The notes under the pieces: model-generated
Databases searched by the model: none
Told to the model about the DNA's origin: nothing
The model's input: the letters and a program-made list of their open reading frames with translations, nothing else
DNA from: Paraburkholderia youngii
Lineage (GTDB): Bacteria > Pseudomonadota > Gammaproteobacteria > Burkholderiales > Burkholderiaceae
Reading direction: 5' to 3'
Length of the DNA: 64,000 nucleotides
NCBI RefSeq assembly: GCF_013366925.1
Contig: NZ_JAALDK010000001.1
Location: forward strand, 5,826,001-5,890,000
Translations under genes and position numbers: made by a program
In this document: positions 44,734 to 56,400 of the stretch, piece after piece
Numbering within the stretch: the first letter of the stretch is position 1
How the letters are laid out: each line of letters begins with the position of its first letter

Positions 44734-45112
44734 TGCGCCGGTCGCGTTTCGTCGGTCGCCCGTGCAGCGCGGCCGCCGGCTCGTGATACACCTTGCGCCG
44801 TTCCTGCTCGACCTGCCGCTTCTCCTTGCTCTGCGCGGTTTCAACGTAAAGCGTCTGCGCCACGCTCGCCGGGCCGCGCACGTCGCACACGCCCAGCACC
44901 TCGACCTGCCACACGTAGCGCTCGATCTCGATTTCGACCAGATCGCCGACACGCACGTCCTTGGCCGGCTTCACGGCCGCGCCGCCGATGCGCACCCGCC
45001 CCTTGTCGACCGCATCCGCGGCCAGCGAACGCGTCTTGAAGAAACGCGCGGCCCACAGCCATTTGTCGATGCGCAGTTTCGCGCCCGGTTCGGTTGAGAT
45101 GCGGTAGTTCAT
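44705..45112 (-). CDS. hslR: Ribosome-associated heat shock protein Hsp15 (S4-domain RNA-binding protein)
   Basis: 135 residues. S4 RNA-binding domain LRIDKWLWAARFFKTRSLAA at about residues 13-32, followed by GGAAVKPAKDVRVGDLVEIE, and a basic C-terminal tail (KRDRRTIDRFSGG). Hsp15 binds 50S subunits carrying nascent chain to help recycle stalled ribosomes. Its stop overlaps the small plus-strand gene. It is 8 bases downstream of hemH. Confidence 0.92.
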   Translation of the reverse strand: MNYRISTEPGAKLRIDKWLWAARFFKTRSLAADAVDKGRVRIGGAAVKPAKDVRVGDLVEIEIERYVWQVEVLGVCDVRGPASVAQTLYVETAQSKEKRQVEQERRKVYHEPAAALHGRPTKRDRRTIDRFSGGN

Positions 45113-45120
45113 CTGCGTAT

Positions 45121-46191
45121 TCAAGCTCCTGTCGTGTGCGGCACCGGCACCGCCTGCACCGGCCAGCCCTGCAGATGCTGCGCGACGATTTCGCCGAGCG
45201 CGGCAACCCACGGCTGAGACGCGTTCAGACAGGGGATCCGGTGAAACTCCTTGCCACCCGCCTGCAGAAATTCGTCGCGCACTTCCATGCCGATTTCCTC
45301 GATCGTTTCGAGGCAGTCGGCGGTGAAACCCGGACAAAACACGTCAGCACGCCGCACGCCTGCCGCGCCCAGTTCCTTCAACGTCGGCGCCGTGTAAGGC
45401 TGCAGCCATTCGGCCTTACCAAAGCGCGACTGGAACGTGATGCGGCATTCGACCGGCGTCAATTCGAGCGCCTGCATCAGCAGTGCACCGGTCTGCTGGC
45501 ATTGCTCGTGATACGGGTCGCCGAGGTCGAGCGTGCGCTTGGGCACGCCGTGGAAACTCAGCACGAGCTTGTCGCCCGCCGCGAAATCAGGGCGGCCGTG
45601 CAGATGCCAGTGGTGACGCACCTGCGCGGCGAGCGCCGCGATATATGCCGGGTGATCGGCGTACTGGCGAACCGTGCGGATTTCCGGCTGGTTGCGCATG
45701 CGCTTGAGCGCGGAAAAGGCTTCATCGAACGCGGTCGCCGTGGTGGACGCCGAATACTGCGGATACATCGGCATCAGCAGCACGCGCTCGGCGCCGGCGA
45801 GCTTCAGCTGGTTCAGCATTGCCGGAATGCCGGGCGTGCCGTAGCGCATCGCGTAGTCGACCAGCACCGTGTAGTCGTTGACTTGCAGCAGATGGCGCAA
45901 ACCCTCGACCTGCTTTTCGGTGTGCACGCGCAGCGGCGAGCCCTCGGGCATCCATACCGCCGCGTACTTCCTGGCGGAACTGCGGCCGCGAAGCGGCAGG
46001 ATCAGCAGACGCAGAATCAGCTGCCACAGCAACGCGGGAATTTCGATCACGCGGGGATCGGACAGGAACTGCGCGAGATAGCTGCGCACCGCGCGCGGTG
46101 TCGGCGCGTCGGGCGTGCCGAGGTTGATCAGCAACACGGCGACGCGATGCGATGTGGCGTTCTGTGATGGCCGCTCGAGGTCGAAGCGCAT
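45121..46191 (-). CDS. hemH: Ferrochelatase
   Basis: 356 residues. Inserts Fe2+ into protoporphyrin IX, last step of haem synthesis. [20 protein letters not shown] near residue 20, [26 protein letters not shown], the [17 protein letters not shown] block with the metal-binding His, [17 protein letters not shown], and [15 protein letters not shown] with the conserved Glu. Located between hrcA and hslR. Confidence 0.96.
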   Translation of the reverse strand: MRFDLERPSQNATSHRVAVLLINLGTPDAPTPRAVRSYLAQFLSDPRVIEIPALLWQLILRLLILPLRGRSSARKYAAVWMPEGSPLRVHTEKQVEGLRHLLQVNDYTVLVDYAMRYGTPGIPAMLNQLKLAGAERVLLMPMYPQYSASTTATAFDEAFSALKRMRNQPEIRTVRQYADHPAYIAALAAQVRHHWHLHGRPDFAAGDKLVLSFHGVPKRTLDLGDPYHEQCQQTGALLMQALELTPVECRITFQSRFGKAEWLQPYTAPTLKELGAAGVRRADVFCPGFTADCLETIEEIGMEVRDEFLQAGGKEFHRIPCLNASQPWVAALGEIVAQHLQGWPVQAVPVPHTTGA

Positions 46192-46369
46192 AGGCAGCAG
46201 AAGTCACCGCTTCACGCGGCGAGTCGATTCAATGGAGATTCATTATAGCGGCGCGGGTTCGGCCGGGCGTCGCCGTACCCTGGCCATTCGGACGATTGGC
46301 AGACGCCGCCCGTTCGCGCATCATGGCCGGCACGGGCTGCGATGACGGCGGCGCCGCGGAGCGCGAGGA

Positions 46370-47389
46370 CTACTGCTGGCTGAGCGTCATGGACAACAGC
46401 CGCGCGGTGATGTCCACGATCGGAATCACGCGGTTGTAGGCCATGCGGGTCGGTCCGATCACACCGAGCGTGCCGACGATCTTGCCGTTCACCTCGTACG
46501 GCGCGGTGACGACGCTCATTTCCTCGATCGGCACCAGCGTCGATTCGCCGCCAATGAAAATTTGCACACCCGCCGCGTGACTCGACACGTCGAGCAACTG
46601 AAGGAGGCTGGTCTTCTGGTCGAACACATCGAACAGCTTGCGCAGACGCGCCATGTCCGACGAAAGATCGGCGACTTCGAGCAGATTGCGCTCGCCGGAG
46701 ATAAGCACAGTCTCGCCGGTATCGGATTCGTCGGTGCTCGCGGTGACGGCCGCGTGCATCAACGAGGTCATGTCGCCGCGCAGCTCGTCGATTTCCTCGC
46801 GCAGGCGGCGGCGCACTTCGTCGAACGAGAGGCCCGCGAAGTGCGCGTTGATGTAATTGGAGGCTTCCACCAGCTGCGAAGGCGAAAAGTCGCGCTGGGT
46901 GGCGAGGATGCGGTTCTGCACGTCGCCTTCGGGCGTCACGATGATCAGCAGAATGCGCTTGTCGGACAGGCGCATGAATTCGATCTGCTTGAATACGTGG
47001 CTGCGGCGCGGTGTGAGCACCACGCCGGCGAACTGCGACAGGTTGGACAGCACGCTCGCCGCCGCGGCGACGATCTTCTGCGGCTCGCCCACCTGCAGCG
47101 TGGTTTTGACCGCGCGCATCACCGCTTCTTCGTCGGCGGCGGACTCGACCGTCAACATCGTGTCGACGAACAGACGGTAGCCGCGCGGCGTCGGAATGCG
47201 CCCCGCCGACGTGTGCGGACTGATCACGAGCCCCAGATCCTCGAGGTCCGACATCACGTTGCGGATCGTGGCCGGGCTCAGCTCGAGGCCCGAGTAACGT
47301 GACAGCGTGCGCGAGCCGACCGGCTGACCTTCAGCGATGTAGCGCTCGATCAGCGTTTTGAGGAGGGTTTGTGCGCGAGGATCTAGCAT
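46370..47389 (-). CDS. hrcA: Heat-inducible transcription repressor HrcA
   Basis: 339 residues. N-terminal winged helix ([58 protein letters not shown]) and the C-terminal GAF-like domain with inserted dimerisation segment. Represses chaperonin genes through CIRCE elements. I saw no CIRCE (TTAGCACTC-N9-GAGTGCTAA) in this window, so its targets, probably groE, are elsewhere, while the dnaK cluster here uses sigma-32. ATG 47389; divergent from nadK. Confidence 0.95.
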   Translation of the reverse strand: MLDPRAQTLLKTLIERYIAEGQPVGSRTLSRYSGLELSPATIRNVMSDLEDLGLVISPHTSAGRIPTPRGYRLFVDTMLTVESAADEEAVMRAVKTTLQVGEPQKIVAAAASVLSNLSQFAGVVLTPRRSHVFKQIEFMRLSDKRILLIIVTPEGDVQNRILATQRDFSPSQLVEASNYINAHFAGLSFDEVRRRLREEIDELRGDMTSLMHAAVTASTDESDTGETVLISGERNLLEVADLSSDMARLRKLFDVFDQKTSLLQLLDVSSHAAGVQIFIGGESTLVPIEEMSVVTAPYEVNGKIVGTLGVIGPTRMAYNRVIPIVDITARLLSMTLSQQ

Positions 47390-47599
47390 GACGAAAAATT
47401 TTAGCTCAATGGCATCGCAGCCGCGAGCGCCCGCGGCACCCGCTCCCGGCAAATGCGGCGCCGTCAGCGGGCGCGCATGTCATCGGGTCTTCACCATTCT
47501 AACGATAATCGCGACATGCGCAGACGCCCCGCGTGCACCAGCCCGCTACCGGGTTGGCCTGCGGTTCTTTTCAGGCCCTACCTATGGTGTAATGCCGGC

Positions 47600-48502
47600 A
47601 TGCAAGTGACCAGCCAGTTCAAGACCGTTGCGCTCGTCGGGCGCAGCAATACGCCAGGCATCGGCGAGCCGCTGACCGCGCTCGCCGCGTGCATCGCGAA
47701 GCTCGGCCTCGAAGTCGTGTTCGAAGCCGACACCGCCGCCGAGATCGGCGTAACCGACTATCCGGCGCTGCGTCCCGCCGAGATCGGCGCGCGCGCCGAC
47801 GTCGCCGTGGTGCTCGGCGGCGACGGCACGATGCTCGGCATCGGTCGCCAGCTCGCGCCATATCGCACGCCCTTGATCGGCATTAACCACGGACGGCTCG
47901 GCTTCATCACCGACATTCCGATCTCCGACATGCGCGAGATCGTGCCGCAAATGCTGTCCGGCAATTTCGAGCGCGAGGAGCGCCTGCTGCTGGAAGCGCG
48001 CATCGTGCGCGACGGCACGTCGATCTATCACGCGCTCGCGTTCAACGACGTGGTGGTCAACCGTAGCGGTTTTTCGGGCATGGCGGAGCTGCGCGTGTCG
48101 GTCGACGGCCGCTTCATGTACAACCAGCGCTCGGACGGCCTGATCGTCGCGACGCCGACCGGCTCGACCGCGTACGCGCTGTCGTCGCAGGGGCCGATCC
48201 TGCATCCCCAATTGCAGGGCTTCGTGCTCGTGCCGATCGCGCCGCACGCGCTGTCGAACCGGCCGATCGTGCTGCCGGACGACTCGAAGGTCAGCATCCA
48301 GATCGTTTCCGGGCGCGAAGTGAACGTCAATTTCGACATGCAGTCGTTCACGTCGCTGGAGCTCGGCGACACGATCGAGGTGCGCCGTTCGCGTCACACG
48401 GTGCCAATGCTGCATCCGGTCGGCTACAGCTATTACGCGACGCTGCGCAAGAAGCTGCACTGGCACGAGTACCCGTCGCACGAAGAAGACCCGAGGCCGT
48501 AA
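47600..48502 (+). CDS. nadK: NAD kinase
   Basis: 300 residues. ATP-dependent phosphorylation of NAD to [15 protein letters not shown] motif near residue 75, [21 protein letters not shown] and the second-domain [20 protein letters not shown]. Start ATG 47600. Divergent from hrcA, 63 bases before recN; the hrcA/nadK/recN arrangement is conserved in beta-proteobacteria. Confidence 0.96.
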   Translation: MQVTSQFKTVALVGRSNTPGIGEPLTALAACIAKLGLEVVFEADTAAEIGVTDYPALRPAEIGARADVAVVLGGDGTMLGIGRQLAPYRTPLIGINHGRLGFITDIPISDMREIVPQMLSGNFEREERLLLEARIVRDGTSIYHALAFNDVVVNRSGFSGMAELRVSVDGRFMYNQRSDGLIVATPTGSTAYALSSQGPILHPQLQGFVLVPIAPHALSNRPIVLPDDSKVSIQIVSGREVNVNFDMQSFTSLELGDTIEVRRSRHTVPMLHPVGYSYYATLRKKLHWHEYPSHEEDPRP

Positions 48503-48565
48503 GCGGCGCTTTCAAGCCCGCGCCGCCGCGGCCGCCACCCGAATCCAAGCTACCCGACGACCTCC

Positions 48566-50233
48566 ATGCTTCGCCACCTCTCGATACGCGACTTCGTCAT
48601 CGTCGCCGCGCTCGACCTCGAATTCGACAGCGGCTTTACCGTTTTCTCGGGCGAAACCGGCGCCGGCAAATCGATCCTGATCGACGCGCTCGCGCTCGCG
48701 CTAGGCGCGCGCGCCGAGGCGAGCGTCGTGCGCACCGGCGAGAGCCGCGCCGATATCACCGCGGAGTTCGAAACGCACGCGCAGGTCGATCAATGGCTCG
48801 ACGCCCAGGCGCTCGGCGCGGCCGACGACGGCCAGCACGGCGGCACCGTGATGCTGCGGCGGGTGGTCGACGCGAACGGCCGCTCACGCGCGTTCATCAA
48901 TGGCACGGCCGCGACGCTCGCGCAGCTGCGCGAGGTCGGCGAGATGCTCGTCGATATTCACGGCCAGCATGCGCACCAGTTGCTGATGCGCCCGGACGCG
49001 CAGCGCGAGCTGTTCGACACGCACGCGGGCCTGTCCGACCTGGCCGCCGCCGTGACACGCGCGTGGCGCACGTGGCGCGACAAGGCGCAGGCGGTCGAGC
49101 ACGCGCAAACTCGCGATCGCGAGCTGCAACTCGAACGCGAGCGACTCGCGTGGCAACTCACCGAACTCGATAAGCTCGCGCCGCAGCCGGGCGAATGGGA
49201 AGAGGTCAACACCGAGCACCGGCGGCTGTCGCATTCCGCGAATCTGATCGACGGCGTGCAGGGTGCGCTCGGCGCCCTGTCCGAGTCGGACGACGCGATG
49301 ATCACGCATCTCGGCTCGATCGTGTCGAAGGTGCGCGACCTCGCGGAGATCGACCCGGCGCTGAACGACGTGCTCGCCGCGCTCGAACCCGCCGAGATCC
49401 AGTTGCAGGAAGCCGCGTATTCGCTGAGCCACTACGCGCAGAAGCTCGAGCTCGATCCAGAGCGGCTCGCGCAGGTCGAAAAGCGCCTCGACGCGCTGCA
49501 CTCGGCCGCGCGAAAATTCCGTCTGCAGCCCGAGACGCTGCCGGAAGAACACGAAGCGCGCCGCAAGCAATTGGCCGCGCTCGACGCCGCCGCCGACCTC
49601 GACGGCCTGCGCGCCGCCGAGGCGCAAGCGAAGGACGCGTTCGTCGCCGAGGCTAAAAAACTGTCGAAGGCACGCGCCAAAGCGGGCAAGGCGCTCGGCG
49701 AGGCGGTCACGACCGGCATGCAGGAACTGTCGATGAAAGGCGGCAGCTTCGAAGTCGCGCTGGTGCCGTTGCCCGAAGGCGGTGCGCATGGGCTCGAGCA
49801 GATCGAGTTCCGCGTGGCCGGTCACGCCGGCGTGCCGCTGCGGCCGCTCGCGAAAGTCGCGTCGGGCGGCGAACTCGCGCGTATCAGTCTCGCGCTCGCA
49901 GTGATCGCGAGCGCGGCCAGCCCGACACCGACGCTGATCTTCGACGAAGTGGATACGGGCATCGGCGGCGGCGTGGCCGAAGTGGTCGGGCGGCTATTGC
50001 ATCAACTCGGCGAGGCGCGCCAGGTGTTGTGCGTGACCCATCTGCCGCAGGTCGCGGCGCGCGGCGATCATCATTTCCAGGTCGCCAAGATGAGCAACGG
50101 CACCGGCGGCACGCTCAGCAGCGTGACCTCGCTCGACAAGGCGAGCCGCATCGAGGAAGTCGCGCGCATGCTCGGCGGTCTCGAAATCACGGCGACCACG
50201 CGCAAGCACGCGAAGGAAATGCTGGCCGCCTGA
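48566..50233 (+). CDS. recN: DNA repair protein RecN
   Basis: 555 residues, SMC-like ATPase of double-strand-break repair. Walker A FSGETGAGKSILIDALALAL near residue 30, DIHGQHAHQLLMRPDAQREL, a central coiled coil (about 165-370), the signature KVASGGELARISLALAVIAS and Walker B PTLIFDEVDTGIGGGVAEVV. In many bacteria controlled by LexA; no LexA box was seen in the 63-base gap. Confidence 0.96.
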   Translation: MLRHLSIRDFVIVAALDLEFDSGFTVFSGETGAGKSILIDALALALGARAEASVVRTGESRADITAEFETHAQVDQWLDAQALGAADDGQHGGTVMLRRVVDANGRSRAFINGTAATLAQLREVGEMLVDIHGQHAHQLLMRPDAQRELFDTHAGLSDLAAAVTRAWRTWRDKAQAVEHAQTRDRELQLERERLAWQLTELDKLAPQPGEWEEVNTEHRRLSHSANLIDGVQGALGALSESDDAMITHLGSIVSKVRDLAEIDPALNDVLAALEPAEIQLQEAAYSLSHYAQKLELDPERLAQVEKRLDALHSAARKFRLQPETLPEEHEARRKQLAALDAAADLDGLRAAEAQAKDAFVAEAKKLSKARAKAGKALGEAVTTGMQELSMKGGSFEVALVPLPEGGAHGLEQIEFRVAGHAGVPLRPLAKVASGGELARISLALAVIASAASPTPTLIFDEVDTGIGGGVAEVVGRLLHQLGEARQVLCVTHLPQVAARGDHHFQVAKMSNGTGGTLSSVTSLDKASRIEEVARMLGGLEITATTRKHAKEMLAA

Positions 50234-50345
50234 GATTGCGCCATGCGCAGCTCACCGCACACGGCCTGAGTGGGATTGGCCGGGACGTCACACAGATCCC
50301 GGCCGCGCATGATGCGATAGCGCTACGCGAAATGCGTAAGCGCCA

Positions 50346-53141
50346 TTACCCAAACACCCTCTTCCACAACGCCAGCACCGCCTCGCGCTCGGCCGCGACC
50401 AGCGCCGGATCGACCCGCGCCTTCTCCATCCCATCGAGCCGCAGCGTGTGCTGCAGCTTGCGATAGCGCCGATAGGCAGCGCCGACCGTCTCGGCTTCCG
50501 CTTCGCTCATCAGCCCGAAACGCGACACTTCGCGCAGCAGCGCGATATTGCCGGTATTGCGGATCAGTTCGGGATCGCGCGCCGCATGCAGCAGCACCCA
50601 GTACTGCACGGTAAACTCGATATCGACCATGCCGCCGCGGTCGTGCTTCAGGTCGAATAGCGCCGGCGTCTGGTTCGGGTGACCCGCTTCGACACGCGCG
50701 CGCATCTCGACAATCTCTTTCGCGAGCGGCGGCGCTTCGCGCGGTGTCGTCAGCACCTGTTCGCGGATCGCCTCGAACTTCGCGCCGATCTCCCGATCGC
50801 CCGCACAGTAGCGGGCCCGCGTCAGCGCCTGATGCTCCCACACCCACGCGGTATTCGCCGCGTCGCCTTCGCGCAGCTGGTAGCGGCGGAACGCGTCGAG
50901 ATCGGTGACGAGCAGGCCCGACTCGCCGTTGGGCCGCAGCCGCAGATCGATGTCGAACAAGGTGCCGGCGCCGGTCGCGGTGGTCAGCCATGTGATTAGG
51001 CGCCGCGTGAAGGTGGCGTAGACGTCGGCCGCGGCATCGTCGGGATCGTCATACAGGAAGATCAGGTCGAGGTCCGACGCGTAGCCGAGCTCCTTGCCGC
51101 CGAGCTTGCCGTAGGCGATCACCGCGAAGCGCGGCACGTCGCGGTGACGTTTGGGCAATTGATTCCACACGGCTTCGATCGTCACGTCGAGCACCGCGTC
51201 GGCGAGCTCGGACAGTCGGTCGCTGACGTGCTCGACGGACAGCTTGCCGGCAAGATCGATCAGCAGAATGCGGAACACCTCGGCATGATGCGCGTGGCGC
51301 AGCAGATCCATCTGCTGCTCGACGCCGTCGGCGGCGGCGAGCCGCAAACGCAACGTACGCTTGAATTCGGGCCAGTCGAACGGGCTGTTGATCGCCTCGC
51401 CGTCGAGCAGTTCGTCGAGCAGTTGCGGATGGCGGATCAGATAGCCGGCCGCCCAGCGCGAGCCGCCCAGCACCGACAGCACCTGATGCAGCGCCTGCGG
51501 ATACTCGGTCAAGAGCGCCAGATACGCGCCGCGCCGGCTCACCGCTTCGAGCAGATCGAACAGGCGCGCGACCGTATCGCCGCGCCGGCCGGCCGGCTCC
51601 AGCGTGCGCGCGGCTTCGAGCGCGCGCTGCGCGACGATGTCGAAGCGCTGCCGGCTGCGCTCGTTCAGGCCCGTGTAGCGCGACGAGCGCCACACCGCCT
51701 GCAGCCGCGCGAGCAACTCGCCGGGTTCGGCCACACCGAGTTCGATGAGGCGCGCGCGCAGCGCGTCGTCAGCGCTATCGTCGGCGAGCGCACTGCTCCA
51801 CACCCACGCGGCCGCGCCGTCCTCGGGCGCGCCGCAGCCGTCGCGGCCGCCCACCTTGTCGGCGAAAATCTGGTCGAACTGCTGTTCGACGAACTCGCGA
51901 TGCGCGTCGAGCTTAGTCATCAATTCCGGGTAGTCGTCGCAGCCCATCGCGCGCGCGAGCGCCGCGCGGTCTTCGGCATCGACGGGCATCGCATGAGTCT
52001 GCGCGTCGTTGCGGTATTGCAGACGATGTTCGAGCTCGCGCAGAAAGCGATACGCCTGCGACAGCTTCAGGCACACCGACGGGTCCATCAACCCATGCGT
52101 GGCCGCATGGCGCAGCACGGCGAGCGTCGGCCGCACGCGAAAGCCGGCGTCCTGGCCGCCGCGGATCAGCTGGAACACCTGCGCGCTAAACTCGATTTCA
52201 CGGATGCCGCCTCGGCCGAGCTTGATGTCGTCGGCCTTGTCGGGGCGCATCGACGCGCGGCGCTGCGCCTCCTGGCGGATCTGCAGATGCAGCGCGCGGA
52301 TCGCGCTGATCACGCCGAAATCCAGATAGCGTCGATAGACGAACGGCGTGACGATCGCATCGAGCTGCTTCTGCAGCCGCTGCGCCGCGGCGCTTGCGCC
52401 CTCAGACACGAGCCGGCCCTTGATCCACGCGTAGCGCTCCCACTCGCGGCCCTGCACGTAGAAATACTCTTCGAGCATGCCGAGGCTGCACACGAGCGGG
52501 CCCGAATCGCCGTTCGGCCGCAGACGCATATCGACACGAAACACGTAGCCGTCGGCGGTGACTTCCGCGAGCGCGCCGATCAGCCGCTTGCCGAGCCGCG
52601 TGAAGAACTCCTGGGTCGCGAGCGGCGAGCGCTGGCCGCCGGTGGTCTCGCCATCGTCCTCGTAGACGAAGATCAGATCGATATCCGACGACACGTTCAG
52701 CTCGCGCCCGCCGAGCTTGCCCATGCCGACCACGCCGAGCGTGAGCCGCTCGCCCTGCTGGTCGCGCGGCTCGCCATATAGCGCTTCCAGCTCGGCGCTC
52801 AACACCGTCAGCGCGCGCTGGATCGTCGTTTCCGCGAGATCGGTCATCGCGCCGGTGACTTCGGCGATATCGGCTTCGCCGGCCAGGTCGCGCTCCATCA
52901 CCGCGCAGAATACTTCGGTGCGCAACTGGCGCAGCGCGCGTTTCAGCGCATCTTCGTTGACCGGCGCACCGGCGGGGCCAGCCGCCTCGGCGCACAGTGC
53001 GTCGAGACGCGCGTCGATGCGCTCGCGCGTCAGCGGTTCGTCGGCCAGCGCGCTGACATGCGCGACCAGTTGCGGGCGGGCAGCGGCGGCGCGCGCGGCA
53101 TAGTGCGAATAGCTGGAACTCAGGAGGGTTGCGTCAGTCAT
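50346..53141 (-). CDS. glnE: Bifunctional glutamine synthetase adenylyltransferase/adenylyl-removing enzyme
   Basis: 931 residues. Two nucleotidyltransferase domains, each with a Gly-Lys-Leu-Gly and Asp-x-Asp signature: GMGKLGGRELNVSSDIDLIF (about residue 140) and AYGKLGGKELGYASDLDLIF (about 690). The first removes AMP from glutamine synthetase and the second adds it, under PII control. A four-helix GlnD-like region follows each. ATG 53141 was chosen over an upstream in-frame start for normal length. Convergent with recN, divergent from yhdP. Confidence 0.95.
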   Translation of the reverse strand: MTDATLLSSSYSHYAARAAAARPQLVAHVSALADEPLTRERIDARLDALCAEAAGPAGAPVNEDALKRALRQLRTEVFCAVMERDLAGEADIAEVTGAMTDLAETTIQRALTVLSAELEALYGEPRDQQGERLTLGVVGMGKLGGRELNVSSDIDLIFVYEDDGETTGGQRSPLATQEFFTRLGKRLIGALAEVTADGYVFRVDMRLRPNGDSGPLVCSLGMLEEYFYVQGREWERYAWIKGRLVSEGASAAAQRLQKQLDAIVTPFVYRRYLDFGVISAIRALHLQIRQEAQRRASMRPDKADDIKLGRGGIREIEFSAQVFQLIRGGQDAGFRVRPTLAVLRHAATHGLMDPSVCLKLSQAYRFLRELEHRLQYRNDAQTHAMPVDAEDRAALARAMGCDDYPELMTKLDAHREFVEQQFDQIFADKVGGRDGCGAPEDGAAAWVWSSALADDSADDALRARLIELGVAEPGELLARLQAVWRSSRYTGLNERSRQRFDIVAQRALEAARTLEPAGRRGDTVARLFDLLEAVSRRGAYLALLTEYPQALHQVLSVLGGSRWAAGYLIRHPQLLDELLDGEAINSPFDWPEFKRTLRLRLAAADGVEQQMDLLRHAHHAEVFRILLIDLAGKLSVEHVSDRLSELADAVLDVTIEAVWNQLPKRHRDVPRFAVIAYGKLGGKELGYASDLDLIFLYDDPDDAAADVYATFTRRLITWLTTATGAGTLFDIDLRLRPNGESGLLVTDLDAFRRYQLREGDAANTAWVWEHQALTRARYCAGDREIGAKFEAIREQVLTTPREAPPLAKEIVEMRARVEAGHPNQTPALFDLKHDRGGMVDIEFTVQYWVLLHAARDPELIRNTGNIALLREVSRFGLMSEAEAETVGAAYRRYRKLQHTLRLDGMEKARVDPALVAAEREAVLALWKRVFG

Positions 53142-53405
53142 CAAAAATCTGGCTCGCTCGTTGCTTGATCGAATTTGTCCGGCGGTATTCTGACGATGTA
53201 GGGGTGTCGTTTCGGGGTCGCTGTCATATCGTTCTATTGTGCAACCGGCACGCGGCGGCAAGCATGCCGAAGCCGGTGCCGAACCGCCTCGCGAATCCCC
53301 GTCACCGGCTTTCGGACAGGGTTTGCAGGAAGTCCGCCGACGCTTTCCCGTGTGTTACATTTCGTCGTTAACACGCAAAACTACCATACGCCCAGCCGCC
53401 GCAGC

Positions 53406-56400
53406 ATGTCCGAGCGAAACGAATCCGCCGACCCGCAAGCCCCATCGCAGGTCCGGCACGTGAGCGGAAGCGACCACATCGTGTTGCGTCGGACGTTGCG
53501 CGTGCTCGCCACGCTCGCACTCGTCCTCTATTTCATCGCGGGCGGAGTGTTTCTGGGTTTGCGCTACGTGGTGCTGCCGCGCGTCGACATGTTCCGGCCG
53601 CGCATCGAAGCCGCAGTCTCCGACAAGCTGGGCACCCAATTCACGATCGGCCGGCTCGCGCCGCACTGGAGCGGCTTCCAGCCTGGGATCGACGTCACCA
53701 ACCTCGTCATCCGCGATCACGACGGCCAACCCGCGCTCACGATTCCGCACGCCACCGCGACGGTATCCTGGCGCTCGCTATGGGAGTTTCATCCGGCGCT
53801 GTCGAGCCTGATCGTCGACCAGCCGGACGTGCTGGTGTCGCGCAGCGACGACGGCGTGCTGTCGGTCGCGGGCGTGCCGGTACCGACGCGCCACAGCGGC
53901 AACGACGCGCTGTCCACCTGGTTGTTGCGTCAGCAGGCGATCGTCGTGCGCGGCGGCGTGCTGCGCTGGCGCGACGCGACCCGCCACGAGCCCGAACTGG
54001 CGCTGCGCGATATCCGCATCGCGATCCTCAATGACGGCCGCGACCACCGCATGGCGCTGCAGGCGCCGCCCGACGGCAGCGTGCTGAAAGGCCCGCTCGA
54101 CTTCCGCACGCACTTTCGCCACGCGCCGCTCTCCGCGATCGGCAAGCCGATCAACTGGAGCGGCCAGGTGTATATGTCGACGGGCCCGGTCGATCTGCCA
54201 ACCCTTGCGCGCTACGTCGAATTCCCGATCGAGACGTTCGCCGGCCGCATCGACAATGCAATCTGGATCGACTTCAGCGAAGGCCGCATGAACCAGGCGA
54301 CCGGCCAGTTGAACGGCAACGACGTCGCGATGCGGGTGCGCCCGACCCAGCCAAAGCTGCTCGTGCCGATCGCCCACTTTCTGTGGCGCGTCGAGGCAGA
54401 CGACGGCGAGTACCGGCTGCAGTTGTCGGACCTGCGTGCCGAGCTCGGCCAGCCGCCGCTCGAAGACGGCACGCCGCTCACGCGCATCCTGCGCTTCCGG
54501 ACCCTCGACAGCCGCTACCGGACCGCGTCGCAGCAGCACGGGCAGCTTTTGAGCATCAGCGGCGATCGCGTCGATCTCGGCATCCTCGCCGAATTCAGCC
54601 GCGCGCTGCCGTTGCCGCGGCACTTTCTGAACGAACTCGTGCGCATCAATCCGCGCGGGCTGGTCGCGAACTACGTGATCGAGGTCGAGCGCGACAAACC
54701 GGAATCCGGAGAAGTGGGCAGCGACCATCGGCCGACGGGTGCAGAGCCGATCGAGCGTTATCGCTTCAAGGGCGATCTGCAGGGCATCAGCTTCGCCGCC
54801 CAGGAGCCGGGGCCTGGCCTGACCCCGCGCGGCCACCCGCGCGCCGGCATTCCCGGCATCGAGAACCTGTGGGGCACCGTCGACGCCGACGAAAGAGGCG
54901 GCCGCGCGAACCTCGATACGTCCAACGTGGCGATCACGCTGCCAGGCGTGTTCGACGATCCGCGTCTGACGCTCGCGCGTCTGCGCGGCCGCGCCGAGTG
55001 GACGATGGGCAAGAAGGCACCCGGCGACACGCGTCCCGCGTTCGCGGTCAAGCTCAACGATTTCAGCGTATCGAACCCCGACGTCGAGGCAAGCGCGACC
55101 GCGAGCTACAGCAATCCCGGCCACGGCCGCGGCTCGCTCGACCTGAAAGCCGACTTCCAGCGCGCGCAGGTGACCCGTATCGCCCGCTATCTGCCGACCG
55201 CGGTCAGCGAAAAGCTGCGCATTTACCTGGGCCACGGCCTGCAGGCTGGCGTGTCGCGCGGCGGCACGATCGAAGTGCACGGCGACCTGACCAAGTTCCC
55301 CTATGCGCGCGACCCCGACGCAGGCCTCTTTCACATCGTCGCGCCGTTCACCGGCGGCAAGTTCGATCCGACGCCGTTCCCGCCGCGCAACATGCGCAAC
55401 GGCACGCCAAACGTTTGGCCGCCGCTCGACGGCATCAACGGCGTGTTCGAACTCAAGCAGAACGTGCTGCGCTTCGACATCGACCGCGGCCGTTACAAGC
55501 GCGTCGCGCTGACCGGCGTGAACGGCCGCATCGACGACCTCGGCACCAAAGGCTCGAACCTCACCATCCAGGGCAACGGCCGCGGCCCGCTCGCCGACAT
55601 GCTCGACTACGTGAACCGCAGCTCACTCGGCATCATGGCGCGGCATCAGACCGAAAAGATTCGCGCGGAAGGGCCCGCGTCCCTCGCGCTGAAGCTGACG
55701 ATCCCGCGTACGCCGAAGCCGCATGTCGGCGTCGAAGGCGCGCTAGGCTTCCTCAACAATCGCCTGAGCGTGAGCAATGCGCCGCCGCTGTCGCGGCTGA
55801 ACGGCCGGGTGCACTTCACCGAACGAACGGCCGAGGTCGAGCGGCTCTCCGGACAGTTCCTTGGCGGCGACGTGCATGCGAACGGCGGCTTGCGGCAAGA
55901 CGGCACATACGCGCTCGCGCTCAACGGCCACGTCGCCGTCGATGCCGCGCGCGAGCTGCATCCCCCCGGCGCGGCCGCGCAGGTGCTCACGCATATGAGC
56001 GGCAGCGCGCCTTATGCGTTGCGCGTCGCCGGCGCGAGGGGTCGCCTGCCGCAGGTCAGCGCCAACTCGGACCTGAGCGGCCTCGCGCTCGATTTTCCAG
56101 CGCCGTTCAAGAAGCAGGCCGGCACACCGATGCCGCTGCATTTCGCGGTCAATCCGTCGACGGTGCCGGGCGAAGCCGGCCTCGAACGCGCCGACCTGAC
56201 GCTGGGGCCGGTCGCCGCCACGTATCTGCTGCGCTATCGGCCGAGCGCGCAGCCGCGTACGCCACCGACCGTCGTGCGTGGCGCGATCGGCGTGAACCGG
56301 GCGGTCGAGCTGCCGTCCGAGGGCGTGGTCGCCGCGGTGGACATCAAGGAGTTCAACGCGGATGCCTGGCGCGCGCTCGCCGCGCAGTTGCGCGCGGGCG